This document shows, piece after piece, positions 11,528 through 22,476 of a DNA stretch of 64,000 nucleotides. The notes below the pieces were generated by a model. It was not told where the DNA came from. It did not search any database and saw only the letters and a list, made by a program, of their open reading frames with translations. The translations under genes and the position numbers were made by a program. The stretch's first letter is position 1. Every line of letters starts with the position of its first letter. This DNA comes from Zerene cesonia (taxonomy: Eukaryota; Arthropoda; Insecta; Lepidoptera; Pieridae): positions 6,829,990 through 6,893,989 of the forward strand of contig NC_052119.1 in the NCBI RefSeq assembly GCF_012273895.1. The letters are read 5' to 3'.

Positions 11528-14500
11528 ATGTTATCGATGGGATTATTTACATTGTGGTATGCGGCCTGGTGTTGTATATGTTCAGGGGCCAGTGCGGCAT
11601 CTTTGACGAGTCGAGTGGCAGAGGCACCTCAGGAGTGCGAGTGGCAGCGTGTGTCGGGCGGCGCGGGCGAGCCCACACGGGTGCAGCTAGCGTGCTCTCT
11701 GCGCACCGCCGCAGGCGCCACCGACCTGTTGGCTGGACTGAGCACTTCACAAGCGCAGCGAATAACCGCGCTTGATCTGCACTGCACCGATGTTCTTCTA
11801 TTTGAAAGCTCTCTTGATGTTGGTCGGCGAAAAGAGGAAGGAACGGAACTTTTATCTCGATTCCATAACTTAAAAGAGATGAAAATAGAGTCATGTAAAA
11901 TAAGATATGTGCCCTCGGCAGTGTTATCACCTCTGAGTGGATTACGCAGTTTGACTATACGTACACATAACACGGATTGGTCAGCGATGTCAATGGAGTT
12001 TCATCGGGATTCTTTTCGAGGGCTTACCGATTTGCGGTATTTAGATTTAGGAGATAACAATATTTGGATTCTTCCTCCTGAAATATTCTGTCCTCTTTAC
12101 AATTTAAAAGAATTGAACATAACTCAAAATAGACTTCAGGATATATCGAACTTGGGATTTTCTGACTGGGGCAATGGGCCAACGGCGCCCGGTAAATCTT
12201 GTAATACAGTACTAGAAACACTGGATATGTCGCAAAATGAAATAAGTGGTTTACCTGATAACGGATTATCTAGTTTACGCGCTCTTCAGAAGCTACTTTT
12301 ACAAAACAATAGAATATCAACTGTTGCAGATCGTGCCTTTGTGGGATTAAGTGATTTGCAGATTCTTAATCTGTCAACGAATGCTTTAACTGGGTTACCT
12401 CCTGAAATGTTTCAATCATCGAGAGATATAAAACAAATATACTTGAATAACAACTCTCTTAGTGTGCTTGCGCCCGGACTATTAGAAGGATTAGATCAGT
12501 TACAAATATTGGACATGTCTTTTAATGAATTGACAAGTGAGTGGGTAAATAGAGACACGTTTTCCGGCTTGGTTCGATTGATTGTTTTAAATTTATCTCA
12601 TAACAGAATAACAAAAATCGACGCATTACTATTTCAAGATTTGAATAACTTGCAGTTTTTAAGTTTGGAATTCAATAATATCGCTCGTATAGCCGATGGT
12701 GCATTTGCTAATTTAAAAAATCTTCATTCCCTCTCATTAGCCCATAATAATATTATTGAGGTTGATACTAGTCATTTCTCGAACTTGTACGTGTTAAACC
12801 AATTGTTTTTGGATGGCAATAGAATAACCAAAGTTGATATTCGTTCGTTCGAGAATATAACGAAGTTACATGACTTGGGATTAAGTGGTAACCAGTTGTC
12901 AGAAGTCCCAGAAGCTATAAAAACGTTAAGATTTCTAACCTCATTGGACTTGGGCATGAACAGAATAACAAAAGTATCAACTACACATTTTGAGGGTTTG
13001 GATGATTTATATGGCCTGCGGCTTGTTGGCAACAAGATCGAAAAAATATCAAAGGACACCTTTGCCGCTTTACCATCTTTACAAATACTAAATTTAGCTT
13101 CAAACAACATTGATCAAATCGATGACGGTGCTTTCGCATCTAACCTACAATTAAAGGCTATTGGACTTGATGGTAATAAGCTAGTGGATTTAAAGGGCAT
13201 ATTCACTAACACGCAACCTCTCGTTTGGTTAAACGTATCGAATAATGAATTATTATGGTTTGACTATAGCCATATACCGACAAACCTTGAGTGGTTAGAC
13301 ATGCATGAGAATAAAATAGAACGACTTGAAGATACATACGGCGTAAAAGAAACATGTAATGTTAAAATGTTAGATGTCAGTTTCAACAAGATTAGAAATA
13401 TCGACGAGTTTTCATTTCCAAGTAGTATCGAAACTATAGTTATAAACAACAACCACATTGAAAAAATAAATCCGGGAACTTTTCTTCAAAAGTATAACCT
13501 CAATAAAGTTATGCTTTATTCTAACAAGATTAAAACTTTAGACGTTGGGGCCTTTGCGATATCATCAGTTTCCGAAGATAAAGATTTGCCTGAATTTTAT
13601 ATCAGTGAGAATCCATTTGAATGCGATTGTACAATGGAATGGTTACAGAGAATTAACCAATTAAGTGATCTCAGACAACGCCCTAGAGTAATGGATTTAG
13701 AAAGTGTAAGATGCTCTCTAACTCATTCTCGAAGCGAATATGATATGCTCTTACTGGAAGTAAAATCATCGGAATTCTTATGCGAGTACGAATCGCACTG
13801 TTTTACTCTATGCCATTGTTGTGACTTCGATGCCTGTGATTGTAAGATGACTTGTCCAGATAAATGTACGTGTTATCACGATCTCACCTGGAACTCCAAC
13901 GTTGTCGATTGTTCGAGTGCCGGCTACGATCACGTGCCAGAACAAATACCAATGGATGCGACCGAAATTTACTTGGACGGAAATGATCTCAATGAATTAG
14001 GAAATCACGTATTTATTGGTAAAAAACGCCTTCAAGTACTCTACCTTAACAATAGCAACATTAACACCATAGAAAATAAAACGTTTAATGGAATAGAATC
14101 ATTGCGAGTTCTTCATTTAGAGCATAATAACTTGGAAGTACTACGAAACACACAGTTTACCAGACTTCAAAATCTTAATGAGCTTTACTTGAGTAGCAAC
14201 AAAATCAAAGTTATAGAGAATGACACGTTTAATTATTTGCCGTCACTGGAGTTCTTAGACCTTGACAACAACGGTTATGTTGATTACATGCCATGGAGAG
14301 TAATTACGGATAACAATCCACGCACGCGTGTCTCTGTAGATGGTAACAATTGGGTGTGTGATTGTAAAGATGTGGCGCAGTTAAATCAGTGGCTCATAAA
14401 AAAGTCAAAAGATACCGAAAACATGATGTGCTACTTCGCTCACGGGCAACCTATGAACAAAACCATAGCCAATGTAACTAAAGAATGCAAGACTGAAGTT

Positions 14501-15553
14501 ACCACCGAAGAAACGGGAACGGAAACCCTAAAAAGGCTATTCATTGAATCAAATGACGGTGTAGAAAATTATATACCCTATATAGCAGCTGTATTAATAA
14601 TTACTATTATACTTTTACTTATGTGCGCTTTGCTGTTCATGTTTAGAGAAGATTTTAAATTATGGATGCATTCGAAATACGGAGTTCGAGTATTTAGTTC
14701 AACTCCAAAGGACATGAACGACAACAAGAATAAACGTTTCGATGCTTTCTTTGTGTATAATCAACGTGACGAAGACTTCGTGACTCGTGCAGTGAGTTCC
14801 GAGCTTGAGAATTCGGGACACACATTGTGTCTACAGCATAGGGACTTGCCGTTAATCGAGAGACGTTCAGGCGATAGTCTAGTTAGTGCTTCAGAAAGTT
14901 CCAAAAGACTAGTGATAGTTTTATCGATAAACTTTTTGCAACATGAGTGGTACGCGCCCGAATCAAAAGCGGCCGTACAAAGTGCAATTAATTCAGTGAA
15001 TGTTAGGCATAGGCGACAAAAAATCATCTTCCTAGTGACGACAGACTTAAGTGCCATAAACATTGATCCAGACTTGAAAGTGTTGCTTAAAACGTGTACA
15101 GTGATAGTGTGGGGTGAGAAAAATTGTTGGGAAAAACTAAATTTTCGATTGCCCGATGTGGACGTGACATTACCCAATCGGACGCTTCATAACGCGAGTA
15201 GTACGAAATGTGGTAACAGGGAGGGGTTTGGGAGACATGGGAACTTAAGGTACACGGCGCCTCCCACTTCTCATGATCCTTGGTATAAGTATGGGATGGC
15301 GCCACCTATACTGATGATGTCGAGTCCCATGCACTCTACCAGTGCTAGTGCCGAGGTGTCGGCTCGCAGCACGGAGGACGAGACGTGCTCGGTGGCGAGC
15401 AGTGAAGGTCGGCCAGACGACCGCTTGCCCCATCACCATAGTTACGTATCCATAGATAACCATCAATGCGAAGAGCGACCTTTAAGGCCGGCTCAACAGA
15501 TTCCTATGTCGAACACAAGGCCTAACAATGTAAGAAAGACTTATTTTGTATAA
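11528..15553 (+). CDS. Toll (18w/Toll-7-like): Long Toll-family receptor (18-wheeler/Toll-6/7/8 group), single exon
   Basis: Type I membrane receptor of 1341 residues. Visible in order: signal peptide (about 1-23, ending ASA); N-terminal cap with Cys37, Cys56 and Cys86; about 23 leucine-rich repeats (about 109-690); LRRCT (695-752, starting NPFECDC); a cysteine cluster with LRRNT (758-782, CHCCDFDACDC then CPDKCTCYH); five more repeats; a second LRRCT (941-987); one membrane span (about 1016-1039); a TIR domain (about 1071-1210); and a tail of about 130 residues ending TYFV. Two repeat blocks split by the cysteine cluster, plus an uninterrupted reading frame, are typical of the 18w/Toll-6/Toll-7/Toll-8 group. 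In Drosophila this group acts in cell intercalation and morphogenesis and partly in immunity, with Toll-7 linked to antiviral autophagy. The first ATG is chosen for its AAAA context and the signal peptide behind it; ATG codon 4 has a weaker context. In the TIR, box 1 is FDAFFVY, box 2 is RDLPLIERRSG rather than RDxxPG, and box 3 is CW rather than FW. Exact orthology within the group is unresolved. Confidence 0.97.
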   Translation: MLSMGLFTLWYAAWCCICSGASAASLTSRVAEAPQECEWQRVSGGAGEPTRVQLACSLRTAAGATDLLAGLSTSQAQRITALDLHCTDVLLFESSLDVGRRKEEGTELLSRFHNLKEMKIESCKIRYVPSAVLSPLSGLRSLTIRTHNTDWSAMSMEFHRDSFRGLTDLRYLDLGDNNIWILPPEIFCPLYNLKELNITQNRLQDISNLGFSDWGNGPTAPGKSCNTVLETLDMSQNEISGLPDNGLSSLRALQKLLLQNNRISTVADRAFVGLSDLQILNLSTNALTGLPPEMFQSSRDIKQIYLNNNSLSVLAPGLLEGLDQLQILDMSFNELTSEWVNRDTFSGLVRLIVLNLSHNRITKIDALLFQDLNNLQFLSLEFNNIARIADGAFANLKNLHSLSLAHNNIIEVDTSHFSNLYVLNQLFLDGNRITKVDIRSFENITKLHDLGLSGNQLSEVPEAIKTLRFLTSLDLGMNRITKVSTTHFEGLDDLYGLRLVGNKIEKISKDTFAALPSLQILNLASNNIDQIDDGAFASNLQLKAIGLDGNKLVDLKGIFTNTQPLVWLNVSNNELLWFDYSHIPTNLEWLDMHENKIERLEDTYGVKETCNVKMLDVSFNKIRNIDEFSFPSSIETIVINNNHIEKINPGTFLQKYNLNKVMLYSNKIKTLDVGAFAISSVSEDKDLPEFYISENPFECDCTMEWLQRINQLSDLRQRPRVMDLESVRCSLTHSRSEYDMLLLEVKSSEFLCEYESHCFTLCHCCDFDACDCKMTCPDKCTCYHDLTWNSNVVDCSSAGYDHVPEQIPMDATEIYLDGNDLNELGNHVFIGKKRLQVLYLNNSNINTIENKTFNGIESLRVLHLEHNNLEVLRNTQFTRLQNLNELYLSSNKIKVIENDTFNYLPSLEFLDLDNNGYVDYMPWRVITDNNPRTRVSVDGNNWVCDCKDVAQLNQWLIKKSKDTENMMCYFAHGQPMNKTIANVTKECKTEVTTEETGTETLKRLFIESNDGVENYIPYIAAVLIITIILLLMCALLFMFREDFKLWMHSKYGVRVFSSTPKDMNDNKNKRFDAFFVYNQRDEDFVTRAVSSELENSGHTLCLQHRDLPLIERRSGDSLVSASESSKRLVIVLSINFLQHEWYAPESKAAVQSAINSVNVRHRRQKIIFLVTTDLSAINIDPDLKVLLKTCTVIVWGEKNCWEKLNFRLPDVDVTLPNRTLHNASSTKCGNREGFGRHGNLRYTAPPTSHDPWYKYGMAPPILMMSSPMHSTSASAEVSARSTEDETCSVASSEGRPDDRLPHHHSYVSIDNHQCEERPLRPAQQIPMSNTRPNNVRKTYFV

Positions 15554-16165
15554 AACCTAATTTTGTGATTATGTAAATATTGTTTTTAGTTGTTAATATA
15601 ATTATTATATCGAATCTAATTTCTATATAACTTGAATATTTAACTTGGTGCTGAAAGGTATAGAAACGTAACAGCATATATCGAATTTGTAATATAAACT
15701 CTACTTAAGTTAATACTTGAAGTATCTAGTTATGTTCATACAATGTTTTGCATTTATAAATAATCGTACCTGTGTTATCATGACTGTCGATGTTATTTGC
15801 CTTTATTTGTAGTAAAGTAAAAAAATGCTAGTACATTCCTCATTTTTACATAGCCTATTATTCATAAGGTCCCTGGTCGTGTAAATATTTCGAAAGTAAT
15901 GACTAACTTGTGATAATTTAGGTACTTATGTGAAGATACAGTGAGAATGAGCCGTGTATTATATATAATGTACAAAGATAATGATTTATGATTAATCTTT
16001 CGAAGAACTGAATTGTACCCTAGTCAATTGTAAATAAACATCGTTTTTAATAATAAGCATATAATTTGTGATGTAATTTTTAGCTAGATTGTATAAAACA
16101 ACGTATTTATTACGCTTCCAAATGCAGAGTATAAATAAATTAATATTTTGTCTAATATATTGATT
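15554..16165 (+). terminator. Toll 3' UTR with two candidate poly(A) signals
   Basis: After the TAA stop at 15551-15553 the sequence becomes strongly AT-rich. The first exact AATAAA I find is at 16033-16038, followed by a T-rich stretch from about 16044. A second is at 16134-16139, followed by TG/T-rich sequence. The 3' UTR would be roughly 500 or 610 nt, and alternative polyadenylation is possible. An earlier variant hexamer around 15757-15765 could also serve. Confidence 0.5.
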
Positions 16166-18026
16166 TTTATTTCTATCTTTTCTTAAAACTATTACTAAAC
16201 TCATAAGCAGTACAAATATCAAATATACCTAACTTAAAATTTATATTGTTATATTGTTTCGATATTGCTATCAAAATATATCAAAAATCACATTGAATTT
16301 CTTACTATTCGATCAACACACCTCAATTAGTATGTTAGATGAGATAAAGGGCGAAGAATCGAAAGTTCCATCGTCATAATCAATTTACTAAATCACTTTA
16401 TTCGCCCGTCCATATTTGGATGTATAAATATTTATTTTATCTAAATTGATCGACTTGGATAAGATCACAGTGAGGCCTAAAGTTTTAATTTTAAAGAGGC
16501 CGCGACAGTGCGCGCGCGCCGATTGCCCGCTGCGAAAGAATAAAATAATAAATCATAGTTCGACCTATGAATAAACAACTTTAATTGACTTCATACATAA
16601 TTGTCTTTTCATATTTGATAGGTGAAAGAGAGTTCAATGTAAATAACGATCATAGATTTGAATAGTATTTTTGTACGTTTTACATGTCGCATCTATTTAA
16701 TAATTACGTATAATAAATTTCACTAATATAGAAATATTATCCAGAAAATCTTGTTCAATTCATATGCAAAAATCCGCTTTAATTCTTTTGAATATGTTGA
16801 TAGGTAATTTAATATGAAAGATCATCATATTTCACAATAGAAATGCTTATTCTTTCTTTACATAAGTTTTTATTAGAATGCGATACAGTATACGTTTATA
16901 ATAAAAAAGTACAAGCTTGTATTATGACATTGAATTATTATATTCAAATTTAATTGTAAATGTTTTATTGTAAAGTCCATATAAGATTTATTTCATTTTT
17001 ATTTTTTACAAAAATAACGTCCGTAGACTACACGACGAAAGCGAATATCTTAATTATTGTCTGTAACATGATACAGCTGGATATCGATATCGTGTGTTGT
17101 TTTCATTTAAAGTTAAATCGTGTCTATCGATTCCACCCATGTCTTGAACCGTGGGTCATCTATTTGCGACGACCATCCCATACTCTCATCACCTTTTTTC
17201 TTGCAATACGATACCCCGATCGTTTTAGACGCCATCTAAAACCAGTTTCAAATGGATGTGGGACATCATGAACGTAGCTGGAAAAATATTCAATGGAGAG
17301 GTGACAATTGATTATGTGTCCGGTGGAGACAAAAAGCGGAATGCCTCGATTAGTTACGCGACGACCACGCGTAGGATGCCAAACAATAGATCGCTCCTTA
17401 CTTTATGATTCTATAAACATTTATGTCCCTATAAACGGTCTTTTAGCTTTTAGTCAAAGTTAAGATCCGATGTTATCGACCCCTGACAGGTTTATTTAGA
17501 GTTAAACATTGCGTATTAAAAATAAATTGGCAAACTCATTACGCGAATTGATTTGGCGTGACTGAAGCTAGCAGCGAGTCAATTGCTCTTTCTTAAGAAT
17601 TTTAGTATCCCATTCTGAATGTTACGCAACCTATTTGAAAGTCTCAATTATTTTAAACTCGTATATTATTTGTAATTTATAAAATTTTATAGTCGAAAAT
17701 CTACATGCCTGAAGCTATTGCCATAATTTTATATTTGAGTACGGAGAAGCAGCTAACTCGTAACCAAAAGTTATGCGTAGGATGTTGCGTCCATAAAAAA
17801 TCCGTTATAGCTTTATAAACAAATAATATATTCATTAGATACTTGTCATAACTTGGAACGTTCATAAAACATGCATGCTTTAAGTGAGATGTTTTTCAAA
17901 GTATCTTGGGCAAGTTTGACACGAGCTAAATAAATACTTTTAAGTATTCATTATTAATGCTTGAGCAAAAGAAATGATTTTCGCGTCCTGTTAATTCAAA
18001 ATTTTGACCTGATTAATTTTTTTCTA

Positions 18027-18029
<3 letters not shown>
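16166..18029. other. Intergenic DNA downstream of Toll
   Basis: AT-rich, with a small CpG-rich patch at about 16495-16545 containing an alternating GC run. The longest open frame is 103 codons (16960-17271) and resembles no family I know. No RNA gene seen. Confidence 0.55.
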
Positions 18030-18114
<85 letters not shown>

Positions 18115-18117
18115 TAT
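18030..18117. repeat. (TA)n microsatellite
   Basis: An almost pure TA dinucleotide run of about 85 bases, with a single C interruption near 18109. It directly abuts the repeat fragment that ends at 18254. Confidence 0.97.
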
Positions 18118-18120
18118 TAA

Positions 18121-18254
18121 ATTAATCCTATTTCCCTTGGTCACGCCATCACGCGTGAACGGCTGGACCGATTTTCACCATTTGAAAGCTGCAATTACAC
18201 TGAGTGAGGTAGGCTATATATGTAACACGGGTGAAACCGGGGTGAACAGCTAGT
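18121..18254 (+). repeat. Degenerate Helitron-like interspersed repeat fragment
   Basis: Shares with the copies at 19392 and 60025 the order 'ctggaccgatttt', 'gggtgaaaccg' and the terminal 'cagctagta'. It begins after the (TA)n run, so its 5' part is missing or replaced. The family resembles the abundant lepidopteran repeats often described as Helitron-like; I cannot verify the class from sequence alone. Confidence 0.65.
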
Positions 18255-19391
18255 AATTAATAAAAATGAAAATGGGTGTTGTTAAAATTCCATTATTTAG
18301 TAAGTTCTAAGTAAGATCTCTTTATATATTCCTTCTTCCCCTATAATAAAATAGTATTTTAATTAAACATATTATTTTGCCACAATAAATTTATTGGTAA
18401 TTAATTACCTGAATTACAAAACATAGGAAATTAATCGAAAACACTAATCTTATTAAATATTTAATAAGCGAATAATTAGTCTGCTAATGAAATTCTTTAT
18501 GTCTAAGAATAGTCTGTGGCTCATAAAACATAATACGCTTTAACTTTCTTTCATAGGCTCAAAAAGAATTAGCATAAGAATATTTCTCACAGAAAATATT
18601 GATTTCTAATAGTGAAGATATAATGTTCTTATGTAAAAGTAATGTTACAAGCACTCTATTTTAGACTTGCAACTACATAGTTTTAAAATCTGAGTATAAA
18701 AAGTAATACATAGTTTAATAAACTGTTTAAAATCTAAATCCTTACGCAATAGCGCAATAGCGCTTACTGTGTCAAATAACTAAAATATTTTTACATTATT
18801 ACGTGTCATTTTCAGATAGTTATACGTAAAAAGAAAACTTTGTGCCCTTTTTATGCACAAGAAGTATGTAGTTAATGTGGAAAATAAGCGAAACATGGTA
18901 TGACTGTTTGGAAAAATGTAATATGAGTTAATATTTATAGTGACACTACGGCCATGAGTTCTTAAGAATCTCATGAAGTAAACAATTCAATTATCACTTT
19001 TTAATAATTTCAATATGTCCATATGCACAGCACAGCAGTCGTCAGGCACAAAGAGAATAGCTTATATAATGCTATACTAGATCGATCACAGTTCAAGATA
19101 AAAATTTTTTTGTTTCGTTCATTCTTAGAACAAATAAATCGAAACTGATGTAGAAAGATTACCATGCACATATAGGTTGAACAAAAGTTATTTTAGGTGT
19201 TACTTATACCTATGTATTATTTATTTAAAGCAAATGGACAATTATATATTAATTATAAAATGTATTTGAGCAACAATTTTTAAGTATTAAATCGTGTAAT
19301 AGACATTCAACCAAAAAATAATTACATAGGTCATAACCGAAATCAACCTGTAAATTCAAATAAATGACTTCAAATAAAGGAATTTAGACCT
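18255..19391. other. Intergenic DNA, nothing recognised
   Basis: AT-rich sequence with only short open frames (64 codons at most) and no recognisable repeat or RNA gene. Confidence 0.6.
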
Positions 19392-19590
19392 TACTAATCT
19401 TATAAATGCGAAAGTTTGTAAGGATGTGTGTGTGTTTGTTGCTCTTTCACGCAAAAACTATTGAACCGATTACAATAAAATTTGGTACGTAGATAGCTGG
19501 ACAACTGGAATAACATATAGGCAACTTTTTATCCCGGTATTCCTACGGGATACGGACTTACGCGGGTGAAACCGCGGGGCGCAGCTAGTA
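19392..19590 (+). mobile_element. Helitron-like non-autonomous repeat, full-looking copy
   Basis: Starts 'actaatcttataaatgcgaa', contains 'cacgcaaaaactattgaacc', 'acgtagatagctggacaact' and 'tttttatcccggtattcc', and ends 'gggcgcagctagta'. The same order recurs at 60025-60232 and partly at 22252, 34216 and 18121. There are no inverted termini, no coding sequence, and no flanking duplication that I can define, which fits a Helitron-like element but does not prove it. Confidence 0.8.
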
Positions 19591-22251
19591 CTTTATAATT
19601 TTGTACTGGGTGAGCCTATTTTAATGATTTTTTTATTTGAAAGCTGGTGCTTCCCTTCTCGTGTTGATTTTGCTGTTCTTATTGATTTCTTATACCTAGT
19701 TCTCTCTTATTTAGTAATTGGTCGAGTTCTTATAATTTGAAGGCGGTTTATCATTATTTAAGTTTATGATAAATTGAAGAGTATTTTATCACATCTTTAT
19801 TTGTAAATAACTGAGTGATACCGAATGAATTCCCTTTAAAAGTTGAACAATTGCTAGCTTTATTCTAATTAACCTGACATAAAATGAAGCTTTTAAGATC
19901 TAATAGTTACAATTTCTTCTATTTCGAACAATAAATAAATACTACATAAGGCATCGTATTTACATGAATGTTTCTCTACGTTCCAGTGCACAGTTCAACC
20001 ATAATTATTATACTGCAGCTGCTTCCGCCGATGGGTGGAGCTCCGAGTTTTTTTTATTAGTGTTTCATAGTCATTGGTGGAAGGAAGACGTGTTGAGGTA
20101 TTATAAATTCAAATTCGCGGGGGACGCGCTGAACGCTAAGAATGTAACGCATGTGTTCATGTTTCGGAACTCATTAACTTTTTGCGTGTTACTATTCTCG
20201 TTCATTATGCGTTTCATGATGTTTGGGGACAGGTATTAGTTTAATTAGTCTTTTTTGTTGCGAAAGACGTTACGTACACTACATTTGTTGACGTTTCTTC
20301 GAAAGATACAGTAATGATCCCTATAATAGTATTAAATAATAGGGTAAATGAAAAATGCGTACATTATAATATTGCTTCGATAAGAAAAGCCCAAATTCAT
20401 ATTCGTGACTATCGTTCATTTAAATTGTAATTCTTTTCTTCAAGAAAGGTTCCTGGGGGACGTTCGCCGCCATTTTGGGGAGCGAGGTACCACACGAGAT
20501 CCTATAATGGGCAAATGACAGCAATTTCCTATCAAACACAAAAAGAATCGCATCAATTAATATAATTCATGTAGTTATTGAGTAACAGAACTAGAATAAA
20601 ACACAGTCGAATTGAGAACCTCCTTTATTTGGAACGTCGCTTCAAAATAACGTATTTCATGGAATACATTAAAATATATGAGTGTAATAATTTAATATGT
20701 ATAGAATAGTATGAGCAATATATAAACCATAACATACAAATTATGACGATGGTCAGCGTTGACTCCAAAATCATAATGTATCTCCGAATTTCGAGAGAGA
20801 TACACGCAGTGATTCGATTTAATTGTCTATAGATATTATTAGGTAAATATAGATTTCATTCATTATCCGTATCGTACAATAAATTTATATTGTTGTTTAT
20901 ATTGAAAATTATTCGTATGTTGTCACCTGCGATACCTCAATTATTGGTAGGTACAAAAACAAAATTTTAATAACGTCAAGAGTTTGCACAAAATTTATTC
21001 AGATTATAAATTTCCAAATTATGTCCAAGAGCATTCAGGTGGAAAGGTAATAAAAAATTATATTTCATTCGTCCCCTATAAAAATGATGGCTGTACCTCG
21101 TCATCTTCTGGCAATACATTATTTGATTACGTTTTGCAATTTTTACAATTTGAGAAGTAATAATTCATGTCATTACAGGACATGTGTATTTACATCTTGT
21201 GCCATTCTTGGAGATCATAAAAACTAATTGAAAAATGCGGTTTCCTTAGTCATTGAGGAATACATTTTTTGAACAATGCAGAAAGAGAGAGTATTCGAGA
21301 TGTGAGAAAATCGTTTAGCTTACTTGATATGGATTTTTGTATATTAGGCTCTCTAGTGAAATGGTTCTTAAATTTTATCACTTTTAAGACTATTTATATA
21401 ATGTAACTATATAATAAATAAAATTCCGTAACAAAATCCTAATAAAGGTATTAAAGAATACCTCCAGTATTAAGAAACTAGAAATAGATAAAGCAACTGA
21501 GGATTCCGTTTTTTATCAAAGTAAACTTGCGTCCTTACTAATATAAAACATGACTTACTTAAAACATAATTCAACCTATTTCATAAGGTACTTTGCTACA
21601 TTTTATTTATAAGTAATTGTAATTGCATAGGCTAATAATTTAAGATACAGATTCTTTATCGAAAGAAAATTACTATCAATCATAAAATATACTAGGTATA
21701 CCTACATAGACAATATGGGATATTGATAAAAAAACAATGCCTTTTGAGTAGAATATTGTGATTACACTTTTTACGTCACTTACGTAATAATTAACGTGTC
21801 AAATGAGTTTTATCGAGAAATATTACGGAAATATACAATATTTTATAATAACTTCCGTTAATAACCACAACGTTACCTGGGTGGCGAGATCGTAGATAAC
21901 GAATATTTTTAATTATGGCCTTCAAAGGGCGAGCATGTAACCCTTAATTTCTATTTTTGATCTACGTTTTAGAAACACATCTGCGCGCCATTAGTCATAG
22001 GAGTATGAGAGATTTTTTATCTTTCGCTTAAAGTTAAAAAGAAAATCACTGATAGTGCGGTTAAGCGCTAAAAGGTAAAAGTGCACTCCGCTTGCCGCTG
22101 ATTGACCCAATTAGCAAGTATCCAAAATTTAGTGCACCCTTATACGTTACTTTGTTATGTAAATTTTAGTTTTATATTTATAATTACTTGTGTGCTAGTC
22201 TTTGTGTTTGAACGAACCACGTCATTATTACATATATACATTAAACATATC
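19591..22251. other. Intergenic DNA, possible regulatory islands
   Basis: No gene recognised. A 91-codon open frame at 19964-20239 has no family resemblance. GC-richer patches occur at about 19990-20235, 20445-20515 (with 'gttcgccgccattttgggga') and 22035-22140. These could be conserved non-coding segments, but only cross-species comparison can tell. Confidence 0.45.
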
Positions 22252-22476
22252 ACACTAACATTATAAATATGAAAGTTTCTTTGGAGGTTTGTTCGTCAAT
22301 CACGTAGAAACTATATAACGGATTTAGATGAAATTCGAAACGAAAGAAGATCGAAGATGAAAACGGTATACAGACAGGGTATGAGCTGACTTGGGTGATA
22401 ATTTATATCCCGATTACATGCTCCCTTGGAAAAGCAGGAATTTTGATATCCGGGCGGAGCCGGGTCGAGCGCCTAG
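22252..22476 (+). repeat. Diverged Helitron-like repeat copy
   Basis: Begins 'acactaacattataaatatg', continues 'aaagtttctttggaggtttg', and ends 'gcgcctagt'. The order of segments matches the copy at 19392, but the middle is strongly diverged ('gagccgggtcgagcgcctag'). It probably belongs to a different subfamily. Confidence 0.65.

Noticed and set aside
11547..11973. Antisense and alternative open frames (114-127 codons) over the Toll N-terminal region, and similar ones to 15466
   Set aside because: They are shadows of the Toll coding sequence, without independent support.
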